From contig BROE01000003.1 of NCBI GenBank assembly GCA_036571765.1, positions 10,580,821 to 10,644,820 of the forward strand: 64,000 nucleotides of DNA, written 5' to 3'. This document shows, piece after piece, positions 24,739 to 36,937 of this stretch. Source of the stretch: Plecoglossus altivelis (lineage: Eukaryota; Chordata; Actinopteri; Osmeriformes; Plecoglossidae). Within the stretch, counting starts at the first letter, position 1. Every line of letters starts with the position of its first letter. Below the pieces are notes generated by a model. The model worked only from the letters and a program-made list of their open reading frames with translations, was not told the origin of the DNA and searched no databases. The position numbers and the translations under genes are program-made.

Positions 24739-25902
24739 GTTCATAAAAAACAGTAGGCTAATAAATATTGCAATATGTGAACATTGACAATGCTGTGAAT
24801 AGTAGAAGCCTATTCTTGTTTAATATATTGCACCTTAATGTGCCTTTTGCTGCAGTTGGTGAGCTCACTCAATGCAGATTAAAATGATAAAATATCATGG
24901 GGATAGACACTCATGTGAATTTGAATGTTAGCAGTGCGAATGGCAACGTCATAATGTACCTTCCTTGAAAGGTGAACGAAATAATGTAGCCACGAAAACA
25001 CGATACAAAGACATAAATACAGTGTAACTCAAACGTAAACTATACCGTGTCCTAACCCTAATACCTATTTAAAAAACACTGGATTCGTCTCCACCCGCAT
25101 TTAAACAGGGAAGCATTATAGTACTATGTACTTTTCAGCAATAACAATCTGGTCTGTGGCACTATTGAATAACAGTCCTAATGTTTCTCATAACCCCTCT
25201 ATTTACTTTCAGTACCATTTTTCTCCTTATTCTACCATGCCACTGGTCTATTGATTCTTTAATCAGTGTAGAAAGAAACAGCAGATACCCGTTCACCTTT
25301 AGACAGAGACGCATCGCAACATGAGCCTATTCAAACTGTTCGTAGTGTTAACCATGGTTGTGATTAAATCAACCGAAACACATTCCTATCAGCTTAATTG
25401 GTTCAAGTGAATACACAGCATAACACTTTTGTGAAGCTACCCAGAATTTCCCTGAAGCTTAAACAGTGAACACGCGTTCCTCCACACAACATAGACAGAA
25501 CAAACACAGCACTGGGCCATTTTGTTTTTTTGCTTCTTTGTGGTTCCCCCCATTTTAGCATAAGAAGGCTCTGGAGTCAGTCAGTCAGCCATGCAGGGAC
25601 CCTCCTGGCCTGTAGGGGACGATAGCAAAGTTCCAGGGGGGGAGGGAGGGGGGACAGACTGACCGCTCATGCCAGGGCTCTGGAGGGAAGGCTGCTGCTC
25701 CTGGAGACAGGATCACTGCTCACCGTCCTCAAAGTTTCTGTTGGAGGCAAAGGAAAAGTCAGGGAAAGTAGATCCATCTGGTTTGGTCTCACAGTGACAT
25801 GACCAGCAGGTCAGGTACCGTAGGTCTCTTGGATAATCAAATGTGATAGGTCAGGTCTCTGGTAGATCTTTCTGATAGGTAAGGTTTGGTAGGTCCCTCT
25901 GG

Positions 25903-26070
25903 TAGGTCAGCTTTGGTCAGGCAGATATGAGTAAGTCCCTCTGATAGGTCAGCTATGGTCAGGTAGATATGAGTAAGACCCTCTGATAGGTCAGCTATGG
26001 TCAGGCAGATATGAGTAAGACCCTCTGATGGGTCAGCTATGGTCAGGCAGATATGAGTAAGACCCTCTGG
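25903..26070. repeat. 42-bp tandem repeat, four units
   Basis: Units begin at 25903, 25945, 25987 and 26029, each close to TAGGTCAGCTATGGTCAGGC followed by AGATATGAGTAAGACCCTCT. Decayed copies extend left to about 25810. The array sits immediately downstream of, or inside the 3' UTR of, ano10. Confidence 0.93.
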
Positions 26071-26074
26071 TAGG

Positions 26075-28936
26075 TCAGGTATAGTGAGTCTCGCTTGTGT
26101 GCCTGGTCGCTAATGTGAGAAGCCACACCTGCTGTCCCAGAGCCTGCAGGGAGCGGAACTCTATCTGCTCCCTCTTCACCTTGACCCAGTCGGGCTCATC
26201 TGGGATCATGAACGCTAGAATCATCTTGATCAGGATCAGTACGTGCTGTAGACCACACATACACACACAGGCCCAGTTACACACAGAAAGGCATGTACGA
26301 AGTTCTGGTGGCTAATTGGAGACAGAGCTGCCTAACTGGGCATGCTGCGGGTTCCACCACATCAACAGCCATGCTAGTGTTTCTGGGTGTGAGAAATGAA
26401 TGGAGCAGACCTCGACCAGGATGGCAGCCAGCATGAGGTTTCGGCTGGAGATCCCTCCCTCCAGGCAGAACTCCCGTATTCGTGGAGACAGCAGGAGCAG
26501 CCAGCAGTTAGACATGACGGATACGAAGCTCAGGATCTCAAATGCTGTCTGAGACACACACACACATACAGATGTATAATCACGCACAAACACACAAGAC
26601 ATAGACATATTACTACAAATTGGGGGGGATTGGACACCAATAAAGACCCCCGCCAGCCAAATGCTAATAAGAAGTGATGAGAAAGGTCCCTCATTCATCA
26701 ATCGTCTCATCCATCCATGCAATATTCCATCCTTACACCTTATCTTTCCACCCATCACATCATCATCCATCGCTTCATCACTCCATCATCCATCTGCACA
26801 CATTGTCTACACTATATATTACCCAGCGTCCTGACCTGCCACACCCCCATGCTGGCCACAGGGGCACAGAAAGGCTTCCGGAAAAGTTTGCAGATCTTGA
26901 AGGCATCACCCCGGATCTCCGTCACGTTGTTCAGCAGCAGGAGCACAGGGGTGAGCGGGTACACACAGGAGAAAAGACTCAAATACCCAAACTGCACCAG
27001 CAGCTCTATGTACTCTGAAAACAGGCCCTGGGAGAGAGAGAGGGGAGGAAAAAAAGAAAGGAGGAGGCTCAGTCAATCTGTTAAGCTACTTCATGCTACA
27101 GAGATCACTGTTCAGGAGTGCAGGTTGGTGACACTGGCACCACGTTATCTGCTGGTATTGCATGATGGTGTGTTGAAGGCCGGTATCTGCTGTGACTGAC
27201 AGGGAAGGGTGGCAGGCTCCTCTGGGCACGGATCTTGTCCTCCTCTGAGTCATCCTCCAGTTGGGGGCGATGTGGGGCCCGGAGGAAGTGGTCAACCAGC
27301 CAGGGGATCACGAGCTCTGTGCACTGGTTCACGAGCTGGGTCACGATCAGCAGGGAAGACAGCCTCTGGACATACACACATATACACACATACACACATA
27401 CACACACATACACACATACACACAAATACACACATCAAAAAAGGCATGTTCACATATATGCATAATCATACACACATGAGCATAATACAGACATGCACAT
27501 GTATGTACACACACGTACATGTGCATGCATACACACACCAACACATACACGGTATTAGAGATATATACACATATAGATACAGTGAAGGAGATATACACAG
27601 AGAGATACTCTGAAGGAGTATTCAGGATCTATCTACCTTGCGCAGCAGTGGCAGGTCCTGTTTGTAGAAAGCAATGTGGAACAGCACGGCAAAGTAGTTA
27701 AAGAAACTGAACTGTAAAAAAAAGAGGTGGCAGGGTAATAGTTTAAATAAGAATTAATACATATTTGTGGATCATCTGGTCGTACCCATAACCGTGTAAA
27801 TTGTGTTCTTCTCCAACTCTGACATAGAAAATAGGAGAGGAGGAGGGTCACTAACCATCAGAACTTTGGAGGTGTGGTGGTTCTGGAAGGACGACTCCTC
27901 CCTGTGGTTCTCTATCAGGTCAGAACAGAGATCCATGAGTGATCATGCGGTCAAGTCTTTACGACTCATATATGGATGATCATAACAAATATCCATTCTT
28001 AATAAACGTTTTGGAGTTATTTGCGGTCACAGGTTATCTCTGTGGTCTTTAACTTTACTGTCAACCTCACCGCCCCCCATCCCTTTGAGTCCACCCTCCC
28101 TTTCCTTGCATCTCTTACACCTTGTACCTCCCTACTTATACCATGACCCAACCTCTCCATCCCTCCTTCTTTCTCCATCTCATCCTCCCTGTCCATCCTT
28201 CTCCCCCTCCCTCCTCCCTTCTTCCCACCCTCCTCCTTCTCTCACCCCATTCCGTCAGTCTGAGGGCCACTCTGCCATAGAGCGTGCTGAGCATGTTGGT
28301 GTAGAGGATGTGCAGCATGGAGGGCAGGTACAGCAGGGCTCCCGACAGCAGCGACCCCCAGTTCTGGTGCAGCTGCTTCGCCAGTGCCTCCGCCTGGTAG
28401 AACCCTGTCATGCCCAGCACCACCAGCCCCAGGAACAGCAGCACCACGGGAAGGGACACCAGCCCCACCCGCATCTGCCGACGCCACTCCGGAAAGAGGG
28501 GCTCCACCCGCTTCGTCACTGGGTTCACCCCCAGGGTCCCTTGGAAGCCAGGACGGGGCTCGGCGAAGCGCTCCGCCAGGTTTAACACGCCCCAGCTGTG
28601 GGAGAGGGAGGAGCTGCGTCTCTTCCACAGCTCCATGAAGATGGTGGACCAAACCATGCTGAAGACGGCCTGCACCATGTAGCCACTCATGGTCAGCCCC
28701 GCCTCCTCCTCCTCCGCCCCTACCAGCTGAGGGGACTTGGCCAGGTCGGTGGCCCCACCCCCAGGAAGGAGCAGCATCACTGCCACGCCCATGAGTGCAG
28801 GGGGAACCAGAGCCCAGGTGTAGAAGTCCAAGAAGCTGAAGTAGAAACCGATGCTGCCGCCAAAATACGCCTGGATGGCGTCTGTACCGGGAGAGAGACT
28901 TTAGGGAAGGGATGTATGTGCGCTTGTGTCTACTTT

Positions 28937-28971
<35 letters not shown>

Positions 28972-30375
28972 ACCCTGCCTCACCTAGGGGCTGACCCCAC
29001 AGCTGGGTACCAGAATACCAGGATTTTCCCAGCTGTTCCAGGGTCTGCTGGTGGTGGATGGGCACAATGTCCAGTATCACTCTTGCCTTCTGCAGCTTCT
29101 GACCTACACAGCACCGCCACGGCACGGAGACAGGAGAGACAGGCCAAAAGAAACCAAGAGAAACATGAGGAGAAAGAGACCATGAAGGTTTCTGACACCA
29201 TTAGAACAGTTCCACCCACACCATGGAATTGCAGGAGATGTTTATGATGAAAACATGGAAGTTGGTGGGGAGTCAGAGGACCCTGATTCAGGTCCAGGAG
29301 TCAGGGAGTGAGAGAGTGAGGGAGGTGGCAATGCAGTCACAGAGAGACACTCACAGATGTTCTGGCGGGCCCTCAGCTGGCACCGGTCCTCAGGCAGGCC
29401 AGGGATGTTCAGATCCTTTCGGGCCCTCAGAGAGTCCAGCTCATACTTGATTATGTACTGACGCTCCGCCAGCGTGAGGAACGCCTGCATGTCATCTGCA
29501 GACAGAGATGGACGGAGCGAGAGAGAGGATGGAAGGAAGGAGAGATAGATGGAAAGACTGATAAATGCTTTACGAGGTCCATACATTCTAATTAAACTGT
29601 ATTGTCAAACCTGTCTCTTAAAACCGAGTCATGTAAATCATGTTCTCACCAGTGTTTTTGAAGCTGTTCCTGTCGGGGTAGGAGAAGGCAGCCATCTCCC
29701 CGTCGTTGTAGGGCTTACAGAGACCCAGCTCCTCCGTGGCCCTGAGGAGACTGCAGCGAGGGGCTGACAGCACGATCAGTTCCCCGTCCTCATCCTCCCC
29801 TGGGTGGGCCAGCAGCTGAGCTCCTGGGGATGGAGGGGTGGAGGGGCGAAGGGGTGGAAGAGAAGGAAGTAGGAGGTATAGTGGAGGTGAATGGGCAGGA
29901 TAAAGGGTTAGAGGTGACCATGGGGGTAGCAGTGCAGAGGTGGAGTAGGAGTGAAGGTTGGGGGGGGTGTAGTTATGGGAATGGAGGTGAAGGTATGAAA
30001 GGGTGAAGGGATGGAGGTGGTGGAAAGGGGGGAGGAGGTGGGATAGGTGGTGGAGGTGGAGCGAAGATCAACACAAGTCGCTGCATACACCAATCCTGTT
30101 CAATCAGCCAGTGGTTTTAACCCCTGTTGCCCCTGGAGACACTGGGATGACCTCTCACCTCCGTCCTTCTTGGAGGCCTCTATCCGGGAGATGAGCCATC
30201 GCTTGGTGTCTGGATGGACCTCCTCTCTCAGCTGGATCAGCACCAGAGGCTCCACCCTGTCTGACAGGCAGCAGGGACAGCTGACTTTGGACCACGCTCC
30301 CGGGTCCAACACTGCCGCTCCCACCTTCTTCCCACCCACCCCGCCGTCACCGTCGGCGTCCCCGGGCGTCGTCAT
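26075..30375 (-). CDS. ano10: Anoctamin-10-like TMEM16 membrane protein
   Basis: TMEM16/anoctamin family multi-pass membrane protein. Family members are Ca2+-activated channels or lipid scramblases; the ANO10 role is less settled. Exons in transcript order: 30375-30159, 29823-29650, 29495-29355, 29103-28984, 28881-28246, 27911-27856, 27711-27637, 27365-27201, 27027-26836, 26548-26411, 26245-26129. All are GT-AG and in phase, giving 677 codons before the end. ANO10 is favoured over ANO8 by LTLAERQYIIKYELDSLRA, LFSCVYPLTP, LLNNVTEIRGDAFKICK and length (human ANO10 660 aa; ANO8 is far longer). The large exon (28246-28881) carries the first membrane helices, VFSMVWSTIFMELWKRR and EPRPGFQGTLGVNP. 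The start follows a Gly/Asp-rich N-terminus. The 3' end is uncertain: read-through ends at the TGA at 26075, whereas splicing to 25737 would add only Lys-Leu-stop. The donor at 26128 (GTGTGG) is weak. Upstream non-coding exons are not located. Confidence 0.9.
27370..27470. repeat. (CACACATA)n simple repeat
   Basis: CA-rich repeat inside an ano10 intron, immediately upstream (in transcript terms) of the exon at 27201-27365. It continues as degenerate CATACA to about 27545. Confidence 0.9.
28939..28970. repeat. (GT)n microsatellite
   Basis: Pure GT run in the short intron between the exons at 28984-29103 and 28246-28881 of ano10, only 14 bases from a splice donor. Confidence 0.95.
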
Positions 30376-30769
30376 AGCAACCTGCGTGTGGCGAGGCAAT
30401 ACTCTGACAATCAGGATACTGCACTAAAAGTCTATGTAAACACACACACACACTGCACATACACACGCCAGACATCACACACACTACACACATACTCCCT
30501 ACACACTGTCCTGCCTTACAGTCCAGCATCAAGCTGTTCCACAGAAAGATGAGAAAGACTGAGGAGGACAGTGATGATTCCTCTTTAGCTCTGACAGGGC
30601 AGCACACATTTACATAATGGCTGTCTAATCTTTCTCACGCACCTGCAAGAACATTCATTTGCGTGTGCTGCAGAGTTATTGCAACATTATCTAAAACACC
30701 AGTACAGGTCTAAAGTTCATCTATTATGCTGGATAGTACACATGCATACTATGTCAATAGCCATGGGCC

Positions 30770-31015
30770 GGGACACACAGGTAGAGAGGGAGACAGGCAG
30801 AGAGGGAGACACAGAGACACAGAGAGTGAATAAGACAGAGAGGGAGACAGGTAGAGAGGGAGACAGGTAGAATGGGAGACAGGGAAACAGGTAGAGAGGG
30901 AGACAGGCAGAGAGGGAGACAAGGAGAAAGACAGAGAGTGAATAAGACAGAGAGGGAGACAAGTAGAGAGGGAGACAGGTAGAACGGGAGACAGATAGAG
31001 AGAGGCAGAGACTAA
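30770..31015. repeat. GA-rich minisatellite (AGAGAGGGAGACAGGT)
   Basis: Imperfect ~16-bp units of purine-rich sequence. The opposite strand reads as pyrimidine-rich and creates the spurious Leu/Ser-rich 178-codon frame on -. Confidence 0.9.
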
Positions 31016-31995
31016 GACAAGTAGCGTGTTTCACCTCCAAGCCTGTAAACGCAGGGTGGCGAGGACAGAACAGAGTGTTAGATGCAGAAGATAACAGCAC
31101 AGGAAGGAAGAACAGAAATATGTTAGACTTGCACACAGACCACTGGCTTACAGCGATAGGCTTCAGAGAGAAATGTGCCTGTCTCCACTTCCTGGAACTG
31201 AACTGCAGCACAAGATAGCAGCTATATCCGGGTCTCAGAAGGACAATTGACAAACAGAGAGTGAGAGACAGAGCCAGAGAGCGAGGGAGAGAGACCTGGA
31301 TGTCTGCTGATTCTGCAACTATTCCAGCCTCCTAACACAGAAACACAGTTGTTATGAAGCTCATGGGACGGTGCTATAGGATAGTCAGGGTGTCCCATAA
31401 GCCAACACAAACACGGTAACACAAACACACTTACACGCTTCGCGTCTCTGTCCTGTGGATGCAGAGCTGGGCTAGGAGGAATGCAGTTCAACTTCTCCCT
31501 GGCCCAGAGGGTGTGGCCGACTTGGTTTCTTATTCCTTTGAAACACGTCCCAACCACAGCAGACCTGGGTCCTAAAGCCAGACAACCAAATGTCATACAG
31601 CCCTCTGGAAAAACAAATTCAACGCAGTACTTGACATCACATCTTTTGACATGGACTTGTGGTCTGAATATGGAAAATCATGTAAATTGATTCATACAGC
31701 ATGTCAAAAAAATAAAATGTGCACGCTGGACATTTAATGAACCTTAAACCCCAACTTTTGGCATCAATGTAGTGCGGTCAGGCCAGATCCAGACTGAAGT
31801 CACGTCACTGAAGTATGTTTCTGCGTGTGTGTATCAATGTGTGCATCTGACACGTGGTGGAGGCAGATCCGGTCAAACATCAACAGGATTCTGAAGCACT
31901 AGTCAGCCAAGCTGACTTTGAGAGTGAAAGATATAAGTAAAATATAACAGGTCATAATGAAACTCAGGACACAGTCATCAGAAATATACCTGATA

Positions 31996-32001
31996 TTTAT
32001 T
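31996..32001 (-). other. fa2h: fa2h polyadenylation signal (candidate)
   Basis: TTTATT on + reads AATAAA on -, 2.3 kb downstream of the fa2h stop. It is the clearest hexamer I noticed, but the distance is long and a variant signal nearer the stop is possible. Confidence 0.3.
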
Positions 32002-34045
32002 TACATGTACCTACATCTGCATTCCAAAAGAACAGTTACAAATATTTTGTGAGTGAACAGATTTTTGCAGAGGCAGAAAAATGGACCACTTATTAAAAGA
32101 TTTGATTCAATAGAAATCATTATCATTTTGCTTCGAAAAATCTAAGCTTCCATGTTTATATTATATATAAATACACATAAATATATCTGACTGTATTACT
32201 TCTCCACCCAAGCAGATGGCGCTATTGTTGAGCCAGGGATTTGTAGCTACAGATCCTACCTAGCCCTAACACCACACTCAGCAAGAATAACAAAATGACA
32301 ACCGAATGACTTTCCCTGAAAGATTCACAGCATGAAAATCATCGTTGAAGTAATGTTGCCATGACGTCGTCAAGCTGGTGCTGTATACTGAGATGAGCTA
32401 TCAGGAAATAGAGCCCAGGGGAGTCGAGGGCTGACATGGAACAATAACCTCCACACATGTCGGTTCTCCCAGAGTAAAGCTGGGAACCGAGGAGAAGAAC
32501 TAGCAGGACTAGAACCTCTTCAGCCTAACCTCTGCCTGTTTTTCAACCTTACATCATTTTCATATTCATGATTTTTGCCATTTTCATCAAGAGCGTCACA
32601 AAATTAGTTTTTGGTTCTTTACAAAGCCATGTGAAAAAGAATTGACTTACAAAAGTTGGTTGAAGCACAAGGTACAAATAATGACTTGGTCATCCTCTCT
32701 ATTTTAATACGAGTCTTCAAAGTCAAAACTGGAAATCAAACTCATGTATGCTTAGACGTATTGTCCTTCAACATATCTGTCAACAGACTGGGCCATCTGG
32801 GGACTCTGAGGTCGGGGTTAGGGTGCGTCTAAGGGGTCAGGATAGGGTGTGTTCAAGGGTTATGGGCAGAGTGTGTTGGAACTAGGTGGTTCAGGTTGGG
32901 GTGTGTTATAGGGGGAGATGTTTTCTTAGAGACAGAAATAACGTCCTGACAGAAGCTACTTCCTGGTTCAGAGAGGAGCTGAGGATCCGCTGTGGCCTGG
33001 AGAGAGGACCTCTGCCTGCCACTCAGATCCTGGATCATCATTTTGCAGGCATCACCACGGGCACCTATAGTGGGGTCCTTACTCCCCCCACCTGCGATGC
33101 TGTCCTCCCCCATGAGACAAGTGTCTCACTGGCCCAGCCTCAAGCCCTCATCTCATTTCTGAAACCATGACGACACACATGCAAACACATCAATTAAGAT
33201 GCATCTTATTTCCCCTATCCTTCTGTCTCCCTGTCTGTCTGTTTCTGTCTCTCTCTCTTTCAGTCCCCAAGAAACTCATGACACCCTTCATTAAAATACA
33301 CAGTGGAGACAAACTCTCCCCTGAGCTTCGTGTTGTATGGTATATCTACAATATATTTCTATACATTTATGAAAATAGACAAACGGTGAAACTATACAGT
33401 TCGGAAAAGTATATAGACAGACTCTCATTATGCTCAAGAAAGATTGTGAGACACAAGCTCCCGTGTAAACCCAGACCACACACCAGTACGTTCAACGAAC
33501 TTCAGCCATCCAAGTGCATGAGACTGGCTGCGCTAGACAGGATATGACAGGAGATGGACACGCCCAGCTATCTCTAGGTCGGCAGTGTGGGTGTGGAAGG
33601 TGACTGGTGTTGATTTAAAAACACTGCAGTATCCACAGCAGACAGAACACTCCATCAGATCAACTCGCTGCTCCTCTGCGAAACATGAAACCTGGGGAGT
33701 TTCCCCTGAGGACCAGGGCAAACCAATTCTTAACCGCCTACCCTCCCTCCCTTTTTGCTTTAGCCTTCTTTGTCACCTTCTTCATAGAAGGTTCGCTTTC
33801 GCTCACTCTCCCCCCTCTCTCTGTCACCTTCACACTCCCTCCAACACTTGCCCAGCTGGCCTCTCCTCTCTTTGTCTTTCGTAGCGGAGCGAAGTCGTTA
33901 CTATGCAGCTGAACTGTGGCGTTGCAAGGTTCCAATTTCTGTGAACATTCTACAGAACTCCTGAGTACTGGACTTTCATACACGGTGCATTTACTGAATT
34001 TGCTCTTAAGTAGAGTTCTAGAGTTCTACAATTAAATGAGATGGG

Positions 34046-34345
34046 GTGGTGCTTCTAGTTGGCCTGTTCAGGGATGACTGAGTTAGGGGCGTCCAAAAAA
34101 TATGTTGAAGGATGGTAATGGGGTGGCATTGGACGGCTTTTAGAAGAAATACGAGTTGTAGAAGGTTTGTTCTGGGGATGACTGTGTTGGGGAGTTGAAG
34201 GGGTTCTGAAAAGAACGTGGGTTCTCGACAGTTTGTTCCGGGGTGACTGTGTTTGGGTGGGGTGGGGGGTGGATGGGTGGTTCTAGAAGCGACGTGTGTT
34301 CTAGAAGGTCTGTTCCGGGATGACTGTGTTGAAGGGATAGTCCCA
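34046..34345 (-). repeat. Degenerate tandem copies of the fa2h terminal segment
   Basis: Four related segments share a core that on - reads ACACAGTCATCCC then GGAACA, CTTCTAG and GAAC. They lie around 34299-34340 (overlapping the last fa2h codons and stop), 34222-34259, 34156-34197 and 34050-34090. Spacing is irregular (about 64-103 bp). The coding copy is the best preserved. Confidence 0.65.
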
Positions 34346-36882
34346 GAATGTGGTGGTGATCCCAAAACCTGTAAGGAGAAGAACAGCAACATTGTTAGCG
34401 AGCGCGAAGGGTGTCAGTGTCGGAAAAGGGTCTGCTTGATGGGCGCGGTCACGCTTGTGCACGTGGGCATGCTTTACTCGCCTGCTCGTTGGTGCTCAAA
34501 GTGGTGTTTGACGTGGTAGGCCTTGAGGCCGTACATGTAGGAGCCACTGTTGGGAGAGCCGTAGTGCAGGTAGTAGTGGATCATGTCGTACACCACGTAG
34601 CCACACAGACCCCCCACAAACAGCGACACGCCCAGACCCTCTGGCAGAGCCTGGCGCAGCAGCAGGTAGAAGCTGCCGATCACCACCGACGCCAGGCCCG
34701 GGGGGAAGACCAGCCGGGAGCCGTCAAAGGGAGACTGAGGGGAAGGGAGAGAGGGATGGGGAGGAGAGAAGAGGGAGGGAGAGGGAGGAACGGAGAGAGG
34801 AAGGGGGCCAGTGTGTCACTTCCAAATACACATTTTGCCTGCCACAAATAGTTGGCATACTGATCAGTATACAAGTGTGTGCATCAGTGCGTCCACATGT
34901 GTGTGCGGGTACGCATGCATGTGTTTGCATACATGTACATGTGTGTGTGTCTCACCTTATGGTGCTGACCATGCAGCAGAAAGTGGATGGTGATGAGGTA
35001 ATAGTTGTGTGCAGGAGGACGCATATGGAACAAGAAGCGATGGATGCAGTACTCAATGAACGACCACAAGAACATTCCCAGCACAAAGATGAAGGGAAAG
35101 CTGTATTTATGGATCAGGATGGAGTAGTCTGGGATGAGGCCACACACATAAACAAGCACGCACAAGCACACCAACAAACGCACACAGTGGGTTGGCATCA
35201 ACATTTCCATATAACGATTATGATAATCTGCGGTTATGTGCTATGATGACCATATAATGATGATTTGCAATGTGTGTCTGTGTTTTCAGCACCTGTGTCC
35301 ATAAACAACCGTGTCGCTCCTTGAGCCAGGGTGGTATAGCAATACCAGCTGAGATACAGAATGACTGGCACCCACACGATTGGTACCATATACCTACACA
35401 CACACATGCACACACACACACAAAAAATAATAACTGGGTGTATCCATTTATATGGGAGTGTACATGTGTTTGTGTGTGTATGAGTATGTGTGTTTGTGTG
35501 AGTGTCTCACCAGGAGGTCTTGGTGCTGGCCTCTAAGAACTCATTCCCAAAGAGTCTGATTGGCCGATCCACTGGCTGATGGACCCAGGTGTCATATTTT
35601 TCCCCCAGGTAGCCGACCTGCCAGGCCAGGGGTTTGCGCCAGTCTACCAGGTCCTGGAAGAGGGGGGGGGGTAGAGGTGAGAGAAAGATTTAGTAGGTCA
35701 GAAAACTGCTTGATATAACCATGACAACACACAGCTCTGCAAACTCTGACACACAGAATCTCTAGGCTCGTGCTGTGGTCTTTGGACAGCTAATGTAAGC
35801 ATGAGCAATGGCAGCCATAAATCACCGAAAGCAATTAGTACACAGATCCAACATGCACATACGTACATAATCCTCCCCACACTCACGTGTATGTACATTG
35901 CTAAAAAGGTCATTCTGAAGTAATTTCGGTCAATACACTTTCCCCACCCTTCTCTTCAGGACCACATGGTGAAAGTCACGTAAGAGTTTGGGAGTTTCGC
36001 AACGGCAGTGAATGACTGGGTGTGGCAGCACACACACTCCTGCTTACTACACCCATGTGACCGGTAGCACAGTGCAGGTGGGATTGGCCCTCGTACAGAG
36101 TTATGGCGACCCGGTCGTCTCCGTCCAGCAGGGAGCAGTGGTGAGACAGGTAGGTGTGGATGTTCATCTTCAGCCGCCAACGTTTTTACACATGGCGTTG
36201 ATGGGCGATTGTATCTCTAGATGAGGGTGTTACTAAAGGTCCCAGTCACCTAACCCTGAAGCACATGACTTGCTCACTCAGTTGGCATGTTGACTATGCA
36301 GAGGAGGAGGCATGCAAAAGCCAGCACGCCAATCCCAGGGTTGGGGGGGGGTGGAATGGACAGTGTAGGGAGGGATGGCAAACAAATGTACTCAAATACA
36401 TAAATATTGTGACAGTTTTGACACCTTCCTGGATAAAAAGGAGGAATGAGTGGAGACTGTGAGTTGGGAATAATATCTGAGTGTCACAAGGAAGGAAAGT
36501 CTTCGAATGAAGGTTCTACACACAGTGTTAAGCGTGTCACATAAACACACACACACAAACACACAAAACACACTTGGACCTTGAGAAAAAGGACAGGTAT
36601 GATTGGATTGAATAATATAGCTAAAAGCTAACCTATCTCTATGTAAGAACAAATGCATCAGTCTGTCCTCCCCAGTACCTGTCTGTCCTCTCCACCTGTC
36701 TGCTCTACCCTTTACCTGTCTGTCTCCTCTGAACATTTTGAAGTATCGAATGAATAAGAATCGCCCCATTCACAAAACACATCCTCGTTTCTCACCCCTC
36801 GTCTCACCCTTTCTCTCCTGAATGTCCCACATGCATGCACAACTAGGTGAATGGCCTCAAAAGCAATTACCCTTCCACCAAT

Positions 36883-36937
<55 letters not shown>

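Larger units (their letters stand above)
30376..34300. other. ano10-fa2h intergenic region
   Basis: Holds the ano10 5' side and the fa2h 3' UTR, both on -. No additional gene is supported. Content includes CA-rich patches (30440-30500), a GA-rich array (30770-31015), non-repetitive A/T-rich DNA (31600-32800), and degenerate copies of fa2h terminal sequence (34046-34300). Open frames of 126 and 94 codons around 32886-33547 have no recognisable features. Confidence 0.55.

Noticed and set aside
28242..28973. 243-codon second minus-strand frame overlapping the large ano10 exon
   Set aside because: Shadow of the real ano10 frame; Gly/His/Ala-rich, and it lacks family motifs.
30717..31253. 178-codon minus-strand Leu/Ser-rich frame
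   Set aside because: Complement of a GA-rich tandem repeat; not protein-like outside the repeat.
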